Shown: positions 45,672 through 54,374, counted from the first letter of the stretch. The stretch: DNA of 64,000 nucleotides from ZAX-1 sp046533095 (GCA_046533095.1 JAJQRA010000038.1:62001-126000); one strand, 5' to 3'. The notes: generated from the letters alone by a model not told the origin. Numbers and translations: made by a program.

Positions 45672-46094
45672 ATGATGCACAATGATTCTATTTTGAAAAA
45701 ATATATCAGTATAGGTTTCTTGCTTATCTTTTTACTTAACGGATGCAGTATCGTAGAAACAGATGGTAAAAAAATGGAAGATATAGAATTTACCGTGGTA
45801 GAGGAGAGCCAGATTCCAGATGAACTAAAGGTGGCAATTGAAGAAAAGGCGACAGGTGAGTTCAAGCTAACGTTTGCTACAAAAGAGGAGCTATATATTG
45901 TTGTTGGCTATGGCACCCAACCTACAAATGGATACAGCATTGCAGTAGAAGAATTATATTTGTCAAGCAATGCCATCTATATAAATACGACATTGATAGG
46001 ACCTGCAAAAGGCGATACAGTTAGTGAAGTAGAAAGTACTCCATATATTGTAACAAAAATGAAATATATAGATAAAAGTGTGGTTTTTGAATAA
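45672..46094 (+). CDS. PrcB-C-domain lipoprotein
   Basis: A 140-residue predicted lipoprotein. The N-terminus is a signal peptide with lipobox (FLLIFLLNGC, cysteine near 25). The mature region (LYIVVGYGTQPTNGYSIAVE, then GPAKGDTVSEVESTPYIV) fits the PrcB C-terminal domain family, named after a subunit of a Treponema protease complex and common in Clostridia as single-domain secreted proteins. A role as a protease inhibitor or partner is inferred from the fold, not shown. Confidence 0.78.
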   Translation: MMHNDSILKKYISIGFLLIFLLNGCSIVETDGKKMEDIEFTVVEESQIPDELKVAIEEKATGEFKLTFATKEELYIVVGYGTQPTNGYSIAVEELYLSSNAIYINTTLIGPAKGDTVSEVESTPYIVTKMKYIDKSVVFE

Positions 46095-46211
46095 GATTTT
46101 GAGTAAAATAGCTATATGAATCATAAAAAAAATATGTTATGATTATAAACAGGTGCAATGCCGGAATATTTTGCGCCTGTTTTATTTTTTGATCGGGAGC
46201 CAGAATTGGCG

Positions 46212-46355
46212 GAGTACGATATACAGCCGGTTACCGCGAAGTCGCTTTTGTGTATTTTTTTGTTCAAAAGTGCGAAGATGGAGGAGCACGATACACAGCC
46301 GATTACCGTGAAGTTGCTTTTGTGTATTTTTTTGTTCAAAAGTGCGAAAGTGGAG
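46212..46355 (+). repeat. Two tandem 72-bp units before aroK
   Basis: 46212-46283 and 46284-46355 share CTTTTGTGTATTTTTTTGTT and AAAAGTGCGAA. The length is a multiple of three and a frame from ATG 46158 reads through both (24-residue repeats, LLCIFLFKSAK), ending at 46370 over the aroK start. Whether that frame is translated is unclear. Confidence 0.85.
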
Positions 46356-46362
46356 AGCAGTA

Positions 46363-46863
46363 ATGAATAACATTATTTTAATTGGAATGCCAGGGGTGGG
46401 AAAAAGTACGATCGGCGTTATACTTGCAAAGCTAGTGGGCTATCAGTTTATAGATACTGATTTAGTGATTCAAGAAAAAGAGCAAAAGCTCCTGCATCAA
46501 ATTATAAAAGATGAAGGCATCGAGGGGTTTATTGACATAGAAAATAGGGTCAATGCCGGTATCAAAGCAGACAGATCTGTCATTGCAACCGGTGGAAGTG
46601 TAATATATGGAACAAAAGCTATGAAACATTTGTCTGATATTGGGACAATCGTGTATTTAAGGGCACCATATGAAGTTCTTTCCCGTCGCCTTAACAATAT
46701 AAAAGGACGGGGCGTTGTTTTAAGAAATGGGCAAACACTCTTAGAGCTTTATGAGGAGAGAACTGGATTATACGAAAAATATGCAGCAATTATTGTAGAT
46801 GAAGAAGACGGAAATATAGAAGGCACAATTGAAAAAATTACAGAAAGATTAAAAAAAGGCTAG
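46363..46863 (+). CDS. aroK: Shikimate kinase
   Basis: Phosphorylates shikimate at the 3-hydroxyl in chorismate synthesis. The 166-residue protein has the Walker A motif GMPGVGKST at 8-16, the substrate-binding FIDTD, the conserved arginine in DIENRV, and the GGS loop (ATGGSVIY). LLELYEERTGLYEKYA is the lid region. It is isolated from other aro genes here. Start ATG 46363 overlaps the end of an upstream frame with 72-bp repeats; GGAGAGC lies six bases upstream. An ATG at 46342 is less likely. Confidence 0.9.
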   Translation: MNNIILIGMPGVGKSTIGVILAKLVGYQFIDTDLVIQEKEQKLLHQIIKDEGIEGFIDIENRVNAGIKADRSVIATGGSVIYGTKAMKHLSDIGTIVYLRAPYEVLSRRLNNIKGRGVVLRNGQTLLELYEERTGLYEKYAAIIVDEEDGNIEGTIEKITERLKKG

Positions 46864-46902
46864 AATGAATACAAAAAATTACAGAAATATTACAAAAAAA
46901 TT
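46831..46902 (+). repeat. Tandem copy of the aroK 3' end
   Basis: GAAAAAATTACAGAAAGATT at 46831, ending aroK, recurs as CAAAAAATTACAGAAATATT at 46872 (period 41), continuing through an A-rich run. Confidence 0.7.
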
Positions 46903-46949
46903 AAATCAAAAAAATTATAATTATTTAGAATTTTTATGAAAGAACGGTT

Positions 46950-47103
46950 TATAATAATATGGTCAGCAAAAGTGGATAGGCGAGGGCTGCAGTAACAAAA
47001 AGCCGGGGAATGCATACATTATAAAATAGATGGACCTGTGACACACTCCCAAGTACCTAACGACTACAAAATGTAAGGAATCGTGGCTATTCACAACGAA
47101 CCA
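46950..47103 (+). ncRNA. Candidate rod-shaped non-coding RNA upstream of murA
   Basis: A -10 element TATAAT at 46950-46955 (poor -35, TTAGAA) predicts a start near 46961. From there TGGT (46960-46963) and GTGGATAG (46972-46979) pair with CTATTCAC (47087-47094) and ACCA (47100-47103), closing an RNA of about 144 bases with inner GGCT/AGCC and TACA/TGTA hairpins. This end-to-end pairing resembles 6S RNA in outline, but I find no diagnostic sequence. The murA promoter comes only after it. Confidence 0.35.
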
Positions 47104-47117
47104 AAGCTACATGGAAG

Positions 47118-47145
47118 TTTACAAAGAGAAAAATTATGTTATAAT
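47118..47145 (+). promoter_or_regulatory. Sigma-A promoter of murA
   Basis: TTTACA at 47118-47123 and TATAAT at 47140-47145 have a 16-base spacer. The start near 47152 gives a leader of about 85 bases. Confidence 0.65.
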
Positions 47146-47236
47146 GGTACATAAGTATTTATATACTCCGCGACAAAAGAGGAGCAAATCTACGATAATT
47201 ACTTTTTGTACGAAAAAGGGAGCATAGAGGTGTAAA

Positions 47237-48529
47237 ATGGAACAATATGTCATAAAAGGAGGAAGTCCGTTAGTCGGTGAAGTAGAAATCGGTGGTGCAA
47301 AAAATGCAGCGCTTGCTATACTGGCAGCCGCAATTATGACGGATGATACTGTAACGATAGATAATCTCCCGAATGTACGGGATATTAATGTCTTGCTTCA
47401 AGCGATAGAAGGTATTGGTGCAAGAGTAAATAGAATAGATGCCCATACAGTGCAAGTAAATGGATCCTATATTGGTGATTTAAGTGTGGACTATGAATAT
47501 ATAAAAAAGATACGTGCTTCCTATTATTTATTAGGGGCATTATTAGGCAAATACAAGCGTGCGGAAGTAGCATTGCCAGGTGGCTGCGATATCGGAAGCC
47601 GACCAATCGACCTTCATTTGAAGGGATTTCGTGCATTAGGTGCAAACGTAGATATTCAACATGGTTTAATAGCCGCAAGTGCAGATAGGCTCGTTGGTAC
47701 ACATATTTATTTAGACAAGGTTTCCGTTGGCGCTACGATTAATATTATGATGGCGGCGGCGATGGCGGATGGCAGGACCACAATTGAAAATGCTGCAAAA
47801 GAGCCACATGTAGTTGATGTAGCCAATTTTTTGAATAGTATGGGTGCTAATGTACGTGGTGCCGGCACGGACTTGATTCGTGTGAAAGGTGTAGAAAAAC
47901 TTCATAAGACAGAATATTCTATTATACCGGATCAGATAGAGGCGGGAACCTTTATGTTTGCGGCGGCGGCAACGAAAGGTGATGTTACTGTGAAAAATGT
48001 TATCCCGAAACATTTAGAGGCAACAAGCGCAAAACTTATGGAAATTGGTTGCGAAGTAGAGGAATTTGATGATGCGGTGCGTGTAGTGGCATCAAAGCCC
48101 CTATGCCATACGCAAGTGACGACACTTCCTTATCCTGGATTTCCGACAGATATGCAGCCACAGATGTCGGTAGTGCTTGGTATTGCCCAAGGGACCAGCA
48201 CGGTAATGGAAAGTATTTTTGAAAATCGTTTTAAATATGTAGATGAGTTGACAAGAATGGGCGCGACCATAAAAGTAGAAAGCAACATTGCTATTATTTC
48301 CGGGATGAATCGTTATATGGGTGCTAGAGTCAGTGCTCCGGATTTACGTGCAGGTGCGGCATTGGTCATTGCAGGCCTATCGGCAGAGGGCATTACAATT
48401 ATTGACGATATTTTTTATATTGAGCGGGGATATGAAGAGTTTGAACAAAAACTTGCTATGTTAGGTGCTCAGATTGAAAAAGTGAGTACTGAAAAAGAGA
48501 TACAGAAATTTAGCTTTAAAGTATCATGA
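47237..48529 (+). CDS. murA: UDP-N-acetylglucosamine 1-carboxyvinyltransferase
   Basis: Catalyses the first committed step of peptidoglycan synthesis, transferring enolpyruvate from PEP to UDP-GlcNAc. The 430-residue protein has the EPSP-synthase-like fold with GGAKNAAL at 19-26, the active loop LPGGCDIGSRP with C117, the residue alkylated by fosfomycin, and DLRAGAALVIAGL near the C-terminus. Because the cysteine is present the enzyme should be fosfomycin-sensitive by this criterion. A clear promoter lies at 47118-47145. Confidence 0.96.
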   Translation: MEQYVIKGGSPLVGEVEIGGAKNAALAILAAAIMTDDTVTIDNLPNVRDINVLLQAIEGIGARVNRIDAHTVQVNGSYIGDLSVDYEYIKKIRASYYLLGALLGKYKRAEVALPGGCDIGSRPIDLHLKGFRALGANVDIQHGLIAASADRLVGTHIYLDKVSVGATINIMMAAAMADGRTTIENAAKEPHVVDVANFLNSMGANVRGAGTDLIRVKGVEKLHKTEYSIIPDQIEAGTFMFAAAATKGDVTVKNVIPKHLEATSAKLMEIGCEVEEFDDAVRVVASKPLCHTQVTTLPYPGFPTDMQPQMSVVLGIAQGTSTVMESIFENRFKYVDELTRMGATIKVESNIAIISGMNRYMGARVSAPDLRAGAALVIAGLSAEGITIIDDIFYIERGYEEFEQKLAMLGAQIEKVSTEKEIQKFSFKVS

Positions 48530-48554
48530 TTCACCATATTTTTTCATAAAAAGC

Positions 48555-48583
48555 TTGACAATTGTGGAAACTAGGTGTATCTT
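48555..48583 (+). promoter_or_regulatory. Sigma-A promoter of the metK leader
   Basis: TTGACA at 48555-48560 and TATCTT at 48578-48583 with a 17-base spacer, directly after murA. The start near 48590 lies about 60 bases before the riboswitch. An inverted repeat ATTATTGAAG/CTTCAATAAT (about 48608-48634) falls in between. Confidence 0.7.
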
Positions 48584-48650
48584 AGCACATAGAAACGTAG
48601 CATAAATATTATTGAAGCTCGATACTTCAATAATCATATACTATTAATTT

Positions 48651-48798
48651 CTCTTATTCAGAGTGATGGAGATATAAAGGATCGATGAAGTCACGGCAAC
48701 CCCCAAAAGGAAGGTGCCAACCTGAGCGAGCAATCGAACAATAAGAGGATGAGATTTTTTTTGCCAATCGAATCCGCTTTTTAAGCGGATTTTTTTAC
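48651..48798 (+). promoter_or_regulatory. SAM-I (S-box) riboswitch with terminator, controlling metK
   Basis: The conserved S-box order is clear: CTCTTATTCAGAGTGATGGAG for P1 and the kink-turn region, GATGAAGTCACGGCAACC, AAGGTGCCAACCTGAGCGA, and the closing ATAAGAGG at 48741-48748. A terminator hairpin, AATCCGCTTTTTAAGCGGAT plus T-run (48771-48798), follows. Binding of S-adenosylmethionine should favour the terminator and lower metK expression, a standard feedback on SAM synthesis. Confidence 0.95.
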
Positions 48799-49003
48799 TT
48801 TATAGTGTAAAAGTGCACCCAGTCCGTTTCGTATAGGCGGTGTTTTCTATAAGATAAAAAAATTCGTGTGGCAGTCAAGGAAAGTTGGCTATAGAACAAG
48901 CTGTCAGGTTTTTGAAAAAGTAGCTTTGCAACAAAGAATCCCCCACAGCAACTAGGCTTGCGCGCACCTTGCCAAGCGTTTAATGGAAAGAAAGGACAAA
49001 AAT

Positions 49004-50191
49004 ATGGAAAAATTATTATTTACATCTGAATCTGTAACGGAAGGGCATCCGGATAAAATCTGTGACCAGATTTCCGATGCGGTACTTGATGCATTGCTCA
49101 AGCAAGACCCCATGAGCCGCGTAGCATGTGAAACATGTACGACAACCGGTCTCGTTATGGTAATGGGTGAAATCACCACAAAAGCATATGTTGATATACA
49201 AAAAATTGTACGAGATACCGTCAATGAAATTGGCTATAATCAATCTGATTATGGATTTGATGCCAACACCTGCGCTGTCATGGTCGTTTTAGATGAACAG
49301 TCTGCAGATATTGCAATGGGTGTCAACAAAGCGCTAGAGGCAAGAGAGAGCAAGATGACCGATGAACAAATAGAGGCAATTGGCGCAGGCGATCAAGGTA
49401 TGATGTTTGGCTATGCAACAGATGAAACACCAGAATATATGCCGTATCCGATTTCACTTGCACATAAATTAACCTTACAGCTTACAAAAGTACGTAAAGA
49501 CGGAACACTTACGTATTTAAGGCCGGACGGCAAGTCACAGGTATCCGTAGAGTATGATGAAAATGGAAAACCATTGCGTCTTGAGGCAGTTGTAATTTCT
49601 ACCCAGCATGGGCCGAAAGTGACACAGGAACAAATTCATGCAGACATTAAAGAGTATGTGCTTGACCCTATTTTGCCAAAGGAACTAGTCGATGAGCATA
49701 CAAAATTATTTATTAATCCTACCGGTCGTTTTGTAATCGGCGGACCAAATGGAGATAGTGGGCTAACCGGCCGTAAAATCATTGTGGATACATATGGCGG
49801 ATATGCAAGGCATGGTGGCGGAGCGTTTTCTGGAAAAGACTGCACAAAAGTTGACCGTTCTGCGGCATATGCAGCTCGCTACGTAGCAAAAAATATCGTA
49901 GCAGCCGGTATAGCGAGCAAATGCGAAATTCAACTTTCCTATGCAATCGGGGTAGCACAGCCTACCTCCATTATGGTTGATACCTATGGAACAGGAAAAT
50001 TGTCGAACGAGCAGCTGGTAAATATAATCCGTGAGAATTTTGATCTTCGCCCGGCAGGGATCATTAAAATGTTGGATCTTAGAAGACCGATTTATAAGCA
50101 GATAGCGGCTTATGGGCATTTTGGACGCAACGACTTGAATCTGCCATGGGAAGCATTGGATAAAATAGAGGTTTTAAAGAAATATCTGTAA
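49004..50191 (+). CDS. metK: S-adenosylmethionine synthetase
   Basis: Makes S-adenosylmethionine from methionine and ATP. The 395-residue protein has the N-terminal GHPDK motif, the substrate-binding GAGDQG, and GGGAFSGKD, all diagnostic of MetK. I start at ATG 49004 after AAAGGA; the ATG at 48983 would place the ribosome binding site inside the gene. A SAM-I riboswitch and terminator control it, so expression should rise when SAM is low. Confidence 0.97.
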   Translation: MEKLLFTSESVTEGHPDKICDQISDAVLDALLKQDPMSRVACETCTTTGLVMVMGEITTKAYVDIQKIVRDTVNEIGYNQSDYGFDANTCAVMVVLDEQSADIAMGVNKALEARESKMTDEQIEAIGAGDQGMMFGYATDETPEYMPYPISLAHKLTLQLTKVRKDGTLTYLRPDGKSQVSVEYDENGKPLRLEAVVISTQHGPKVTQEQIHADIKEYVLDPILPKELVDEHTKLFINPTGRFVIGGPNGDSGLTGRKIIVDTYGGYARHGGGAFSGKDCTKVDRSAAYAARYVAKNIVAAGIASKCEIQLSYAIGVAQPTSIMVDTYGTGKLSNEQLVNIIRENFDLRPAGIIKMLDLRRPIYKQIAAYGHFGRNDLNLPWEALDKIEVLKKYL

Positions 50192-50299
50192 AATATAGAA
50201 AAGAGCGGTACCTTCGAAACGGCTAGAAGAACCTATCGTAATTAATTTTGTGGGATCTAATGAATGGGACCTAATTAAATAGAACACAGACTATCTTTT

Positions 50300-50335
50300 G
50301 CAATAGAGGAGCGGATTCATTCCGTTCCTTTTTGC
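50300..50335 (+). terminator. Terminator after metK
   Basis: GGAGCGGA and TCCGTTCC (one G-T pair) form an eight-pair stem with a TTCAT loop at 50308-50328, followed by TTTTTG. Flanking GCAATAG/CTATAAT adds to symmetry. The rest of 50192-50500 contains no gene. Confidence 0.75.
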
Positions 50336-50500
50336 TATAATGCAAAAAATTTTCAACCTACTATTGACTTAGAGCTAACATTAAGGTTTATGATTAACAA
50401 GTTGAAGGAAATACAAAACTTCAAAAAAGCAGTCACAAATGACATATTTAATGAAATAATCAACTGTAATATAAAAAAACGAGCAGGAGGGATTTAGCAG

Positions 50501-51607
50501 ATGGTATATAGGACATTAGGAAAAACAGGGATGGAACTTTCAACATTGGGTTTTGGAGCAATGCGGCTACCTATGATTACAGGTGCTGATGGCAAAAAGG
50601 TGGTTGACGATGATCAGGCAATTGAGATGATTCATGCCGCATTTGATCATGGTGTAAACTATATTGACACGGCGCCATACTATCTTGAAAATTTAAGCGA
50701 AAGAACGGTAGGACTGGCTGTAAAAGGCTATCGCGACAAGGTGTATGTGTCTACGAAGAACCCCATTGAAAGCAATTCGGGTGCTGATTATTTAGAAAGG
50801 CTGGAACGTTCTTTAAAAAACTTGGATATGGATTACATAGACGTATACCATATGTGGGGGATCAGCCTGGATGCATTTAGAAATTCTATTAACGTAAAAG
50901 ATGGTCCGATGGAGGCGGCACTCCGTGCCAAAGAAGAGGGCTTGATTAAACATATTGCGTTCTCTTTCCACGACAAGCCAGAAAATATGAAAGAAATCAT
51001 CGACAGTGGATATTTCGAGTCGGTGCTAATGCAATATAACTTGCTTGACCGTGCAAATGAACAAAATATTGATTACGCATACGAGAAAGGTCTTGGCGTG
51101 ATTATTATGGGGCCCGTGGCGGGAGGCAGGCTTGGTGCGCCATCCCCTGTCATTCAAGGTATGCTTTCAGGAAAAGCGAGCAGCACGGCGGAACTTGCCT
51201 TGCGGTTTGTATTGGCGAACCCTCATGTTACAGTAGCGCTTTCGGGTATGCAAAGCCTTGATATGGTAAAAGAAAATTTAGCGGTAGCATCCATAGAAGG
51301 GCATCTTACAGAGGACGAAAAAGAAACCATCAATAAAATGGTAGAGGAGAAAAAAGAACTGGCGAAGCTATATTGCACCGGCTGTAATTATTGTATGCCA
51401 TGTCCGAAAGGATTGGATATACCAAAAATCTTTTCACTGATGAACTACCATAAAATCTATGACATAACCGCTTATGCAAAGGAAGAATATAAAGCACTTG
51501 AAAAGAATGCGACAGCGTGTGTGGAATGCAAAAGCTGCCAGAAGAAATGTCCACAGAAACTAGCAATCATCAAGCAGCTAAAAGAAACACATCAAGCATT
51601 GGCGTAA
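50501..51607 (+). CDS. Aldo/keto reductase with C-terminal 4Fe-4S domain
   Basis: A 368-residue oxidoreductase. Residues 1-270 form an aldo/keto reductase barrel (MVYRTLGKTGMELSTLGFGAM, DTAPYYLENLSE with the catalytic Asp and Tyr region). The C-terminal part has cysteine motifs CTGCNYCMPCPKG and CVECKSCQKKCPQ for iron-sulfur clusters. Such fusions are common in anaerobes; the substrate is not known. The normal catalytic histidine region reads VYHMWG. AGGAGGG precedes the start. It is monocistronic: a terminator precedes it and nearly 500 bases follow. Confidence 0.9.
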   Translation: MVYRTLGKTGMELSTLGFGAMRLPMITGADGKKVVDDDQAIEMIHAAFDHGVNYIDTAPYYLENLSERTVGLAVKGYRDKVYVSTKNPIESNSGADYLERLERSLKNLDMDYIDVYHMWGISLDAFRNSINVKDGPMEAALRAKEEGLIKHIAFSFHDKPENMKEIIDSGYFESVLMQYNLLDRANEQNIDYAYEKGLGVIIMGPVAGGRLGAPSPVIQGMLSGKASSTAELALRFVLANPHVTVALSGMQSLDMVKENLAVASIEGHLTEDEKETINKMVEEKKELAKLYCTGCNYCMPCPKGLDIPKIFSLMNYHKIYDITAYAKEEYKALEKNATACVECKSCQKKCPQKLAIIKQLKETHQALA

Positions 51608-51730
51608 AATTAAAATACGGAGAAATGGATGGCAAATAAAAATAGAATATGTTGCATCTAAGAGTACATACTATAACGAATGGAGTAAAGTTAAGACAAG
51701 TAAGAAAATGAAATAAGGTATCCCTAAAAA

Positions 51731-51827
51731 TATTATAGGAACAAAATACTGTTCCTATAATCAGATTCACGGCACAAAAAGATGCGCCTTTTATCAGAAG
51801 CTGCAACGCAGCTTCTGATAAACTATA
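51731..51827 (-). repeat. Structured dispersed repeat, copy D (97 bp)
   Basis: Same architecture as copies A and B. The stem TTATCAGAAGCTGC/GCAGCTTCTGATAA has 14 perfect pairs; the second stem is GGCAC/GCGCC with one mismatch; the third is TTATAGGAAC/GTTCCTATAA with ten pairs. The last replaces TATTGAAC/GTTCAATA of A and B by compensatory changes on both arms. Sense orientation is minus, away from any close downstream gene. Confidence 0.85.
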
Positions 51828-51875
51828 TTACCCACTGCAAAATCGAATTATGGTTTTGCAGTGGGTAATATAGTT
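51821..51875. terminator. Perfect 22-bp inverted repeat abutting repeat copy D
   Basis: AACTATATTACCCACTGCAA plus AA at 51821-51842 is the exact reverse complement of 51854-51875, with an 11-base loop. It overlaps the end of repeat copy D. With GTTTC rather than a T-run after it, termination is possible on either strand but not certain; it could also be a small insertion. The remaining gene-free part of 51608-52096 is AT-rich with nothing I recognise. Confidence 0.6.
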
Positions 51876-52096
51876 TCAAACAAAGTGCATAAAATACTAG
51901 GTCGTCCATATCATTTAGCGTGGCACCAGTTGCTCTTACTATAACCTGATAGATAATAAGAATACCCTGTTCCATTAGGCTTTTTTTAAAAAATATTTAA
52001 ATGATTCAAATATTTTGATATAATTATAAATATTTTAATATATGAATATGAATTTATTGTATAAAATTAAGTACAATAAATCGGAATGGAGGAGAA

Positions 52097-53326
52097 ATGT
52101 ATACTAAATCCAAGAGCCTATCGAAACTCAATGCATATATAGCTGCCAATGGAGGGTCAGTTTACATCGGAATTTTGATGATCCTTAGTGATATCCTTTC
52201 TTTTGATATCGAACGGAGTGTTGTCTTAGCTTGCATTACATTAGAAGCTAGCGGTGGCAATAACGAGGAAGGTTCTTTAGGCAAAAAATTTCAGATATGC
52301 CCGGTTATCTGGATATTTGTTGGATGCTATTTGGACGCGTTAGGCTATAGCAATGAAGAGATACGAGCCTTATGTCATGAGTTGCAAAGGAAATTACAAA
52401 AAACTGTCTGTTTCGATGAGCAGAACGAGAGTATGGAACCTAAGAATGCTGGTATGAACGGGCAGAACGAAAGTATAGCTCACAAGAATGCTGGTGTGGA
52501 TGGGCAGAACGATAGTATGTACTGGCACACAGGTGTTATTAATGCAATATGCTTGTTTCTTAGAGAAAAGCAGGAAGAATTCGAGCAGCACAAAGCCGGA
52601 CGTATCAACAAACCAAAGGAGTACTATACCAACATATACACGGATCGCAACCAGATGTTTCGCCATACCTCCTATACATTGGAGGAGCAGCTAGTAAAGG
52701 CTGTGAGGGAGGGAGATGATAGGGTAGCGGTAAAGGTTTTAAAGGAGATTAATAGCCAAGGAAGCAAAGCAGTACTATCAGCTGACCCTCTTAGATCCGC
52801 TAAGAACTCTGTCATTTGCACTTGTGTATTTTTGTCTAGGGCATCCATACAAGCCGGGGTGAGTCCTAATGCAGCTTTTGCCTTGAGTGACGCTGTCATC
52901 TGCCACATTGAAGAATATAAAAATCGCATTGAAGTGCTTAAGTACGAGGAAGATGTATTGCTACAGTTCATCAATGTGGTTCAAAAAAATCGCAAGGCAA
53001 AGTATTCAAAAACCATACAAAAAGCAATGAATTACATAGATTTCCATTTAGAGGAAAAGATTATGTTAAAGGATATCGCGGCCTATGTTGGGATTAATAA
53101 AAGCTATTTGAGCAGTCGATTTAACGATGAGATGTCGATGTCATTGACGGACTACATCTCTACTAGGAAGATACAAGAGTCTACGTATTTTGTTGCACAT
53201 AAAGATTATGAGATTGCCGACATCGCCATGTTGTACGGATTTTCCGGGCAGAGCTATTATATTAGTGTATTTAAAAAGGTCATGGGCATGACGCCGGGTG
53301 CGTACAGGGCGAGGCATGACGAGTAA
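52097..53326 (+). CDS. AraC-family transcriptional regulator with unusual N-terminal region
   Basis: A 409-residue regulator. The last 100 residues hold two helix-turn-helix motifs (LKDIAAYVGINKSYLSSRF and IADIAMLYGFSGQSYYISVFKK, ending GMTPGAYRARHDE), the AraC hallmark. The middle part (about 200-290, AVREGDDRVAVKVLKEI and then VSPNAAFALSDAVICHIE) resembles the helical ligand or dimerisation region of YesN-like AraC proteins. The N-terminal 150 residues are unassigned and contain three 13-residue repeats (QNESMEPKNAGMN type) at 52424-52530. GGAGGAG precedes the start. The target genes may be the hydrolases downstream. Confidence 0.85.
   Translation: MYTKSKSLSKLNAYIAANGGSVYIGILMILSDILSFDIERSVVLACITLEASGGNNEEGSLGKKFQICPVIWIFVGCYLDALGYSNEEIRALCHELQRKLQKTVCFDEQNESMEPKNAGMNGQNESIAHKNAGVDGQNDSMYWHTGVINAICLFLREKQEEFEQHKAGRINKPKEYYTNIYTDRNQMFRHTSYTLEEQLVKAVREGDDRVAVKVLKEINSQGSKAVLSADPLRSAKNSVICTCVFLSRASIQAGVSPNAAFALSDAVICHIEEYKNRIEVLKYEEDVLLQFINVVQKNRKAKYSKTIQKAMNYIDFHLEEKIMLKDIAAYVGINKSYLSSRFNDEMSMSLTDYISTRKIQESTYFVAHKDYEIADIAMLYGFSGQSYYISVFKKVMGMTPGAYRARHDE
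52424..52530 (+). repeat. Three tandem 39-bp units within the AraC regulator gene
   Basis: The word GGGCAGAACGA with AAGAATGCTGGT recurs every 39 bases, keeping frame (13 residues). The third unit is partial. Confidence 0.8.
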
Positions 53327-53351
53327 AAGAAAAATGCTTTCATTTCACAAA

Positions 53352-53411
53352 TATAAGATGAACAAACATAAGATGAACAAATATAAGATGAACAAATTTA
53401 AGATATACGAA
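53352..53411 (+). repeat. Four tandem 15-bp units before the MBL hydrolase gene
   Basis: ATAAGATGAACAAAC, ATAAGATGAACAAAT twice, and a diverged fourth unit TTAAGATATACGAAT follow directly on one another. Confidence 0.85.
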
Positions 53412-53470
53412 TTAAATATCACAAGTAACGGTACAGTTTGGGGTAAATAGTAAAGGAGATGAAACGACCT

Positions 53471-54301
53471 ATGATGCAAAAAACGATAATACGAAAATCT
53501 GGGGTCTACAGTGCCATTTCAATTGGTGATCGTACCATCGCCATAGAAGAAAAATTGTCTGCTTTCCAATGCATTTTCTATTTGCTAGAGGGCGAAGATG
53601 TCGCACTGCTTATTGATACGGGGTTTGGACTGGGTGATGTTATGTCGTTTGTTTCACTTTTGACAGACAAACCTATCACGGTGGTGAATACGCACGCACA
53701 CTTTGACCACATTGGTGGCAATCCATCATTTGACAATATATATTTAGATGAGAAGGAGCAGGATGTCCTTAAATTGTTTACTGACGAAGATTATTTGCAA
53801 AAAATGGCAGCAACGATGGTACCCGCTCTGGCACGCTTATTGTTCCGACCGTATATTAAGAAAATCGTCACACCAAAGATTGGTGGAACATATCACTATA
53901 TAGCAGATGGACATCAATTTTCTTTGGGAGGGAGGGACGTAGAAGTCATAGAGACACCCGGACATTCGCCTGGTTCTATCTGCCTATATGATGAGCATAC
54001 TAAAATTTTGTTTAGTGGCGATACCGTTTGTGCGCAAGGCATCATGCTGAATTTGCCATACAGCTGCAAGCCTGAAGTTTTCTTAGATTCAGTGCAAAAG
54101 CTCAAAGCGCGAGGGGATGGTTTTAACCAGATATGTCCGGGGCACCACACATTTCCCATCGATAAGGCATACTTCGATAAATTCATAAAATGTGCAGAGG
54201 GTATTGTGGATGGGAGTATAAGCTCAAAACACCATAAGGCGGGAGCGGAGCATTATCAGTCCATGGAATATGAGGATATCCGCATTACGTTACCAGAATA
54301 G
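53471..54301 (+). CDS. Metallo-beta-lactamase fold hydrolase
   Basis: A 276-residue zinc-dependent hydrolase. Metal-binding motifs are THAHFDHIGG (HxHxDH), GHSPGS, FSGDTV and PGHHTFP, in family order. The protein is likely cytoplasmic and acts on an ester, thioester or similar substrate; it is not a resistance enzyme by any evidence here. AAAGGAG directly abuts ATG 53459, so I take ATG 53471, 12 bases downstream, as the start. The 30-base 3' end is duplicated downstream. Confidence 0.88.
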   Translation: MMQKTIIRKSGVYSAISIGDRTIAIEEKLSAFQCIFYLLEGEDVALLIDTGFGLGDVMSFVSLLTDKPITVVNTHAHFDHIGGNPSFDNIYLDEKEQDVLKLFTDEDYLQKMAATMVPALARLLFRPYIKKIVTPKIGGTYHYIADGHQFSLGGRDVEVIETPGHSPGSICLYDEHTKILFSGDTVCAQGIMLNLPYSCKPEVFLDSVQKLKARGDGFNQICPGHHTFPIDKAYFDKFIKCAEGIVDGSISSKHHKAGAEHYQSMEYEDIRITLPE

Positions 54302-54360
54302 GTTAAGCGAGATTAGTGATAGGATGTCTGTGAGGATATTTGCATTAGGTTAAGAATATT
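54271..54360 (+). repeat. Tandem copy of the MBL hydrolase 3' end
   Basis: TGAGGATATCCGCATTACGT at 54271 recurs as TGAGGATATTTGCATTAGGT at 54331 (period 60, 30 bases). The first copy contains the final codons. Confidence 0.85.
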
Positions 54361-54374
54361 AAGGGGGATTTACA

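Noticed and set aside
46158..46370. 70-residue tandem-repeat protein as a real gene
   Set aside because: The frame could be a by-product of a 72-bp DNA duplication; initiation signals are poor, so I list only the repeat.
53471..54301. Beta-lactam resistance enzyme
   Set aside because: The fold is shared by many hydrolases; no signal peptide and no resistance-specific context.
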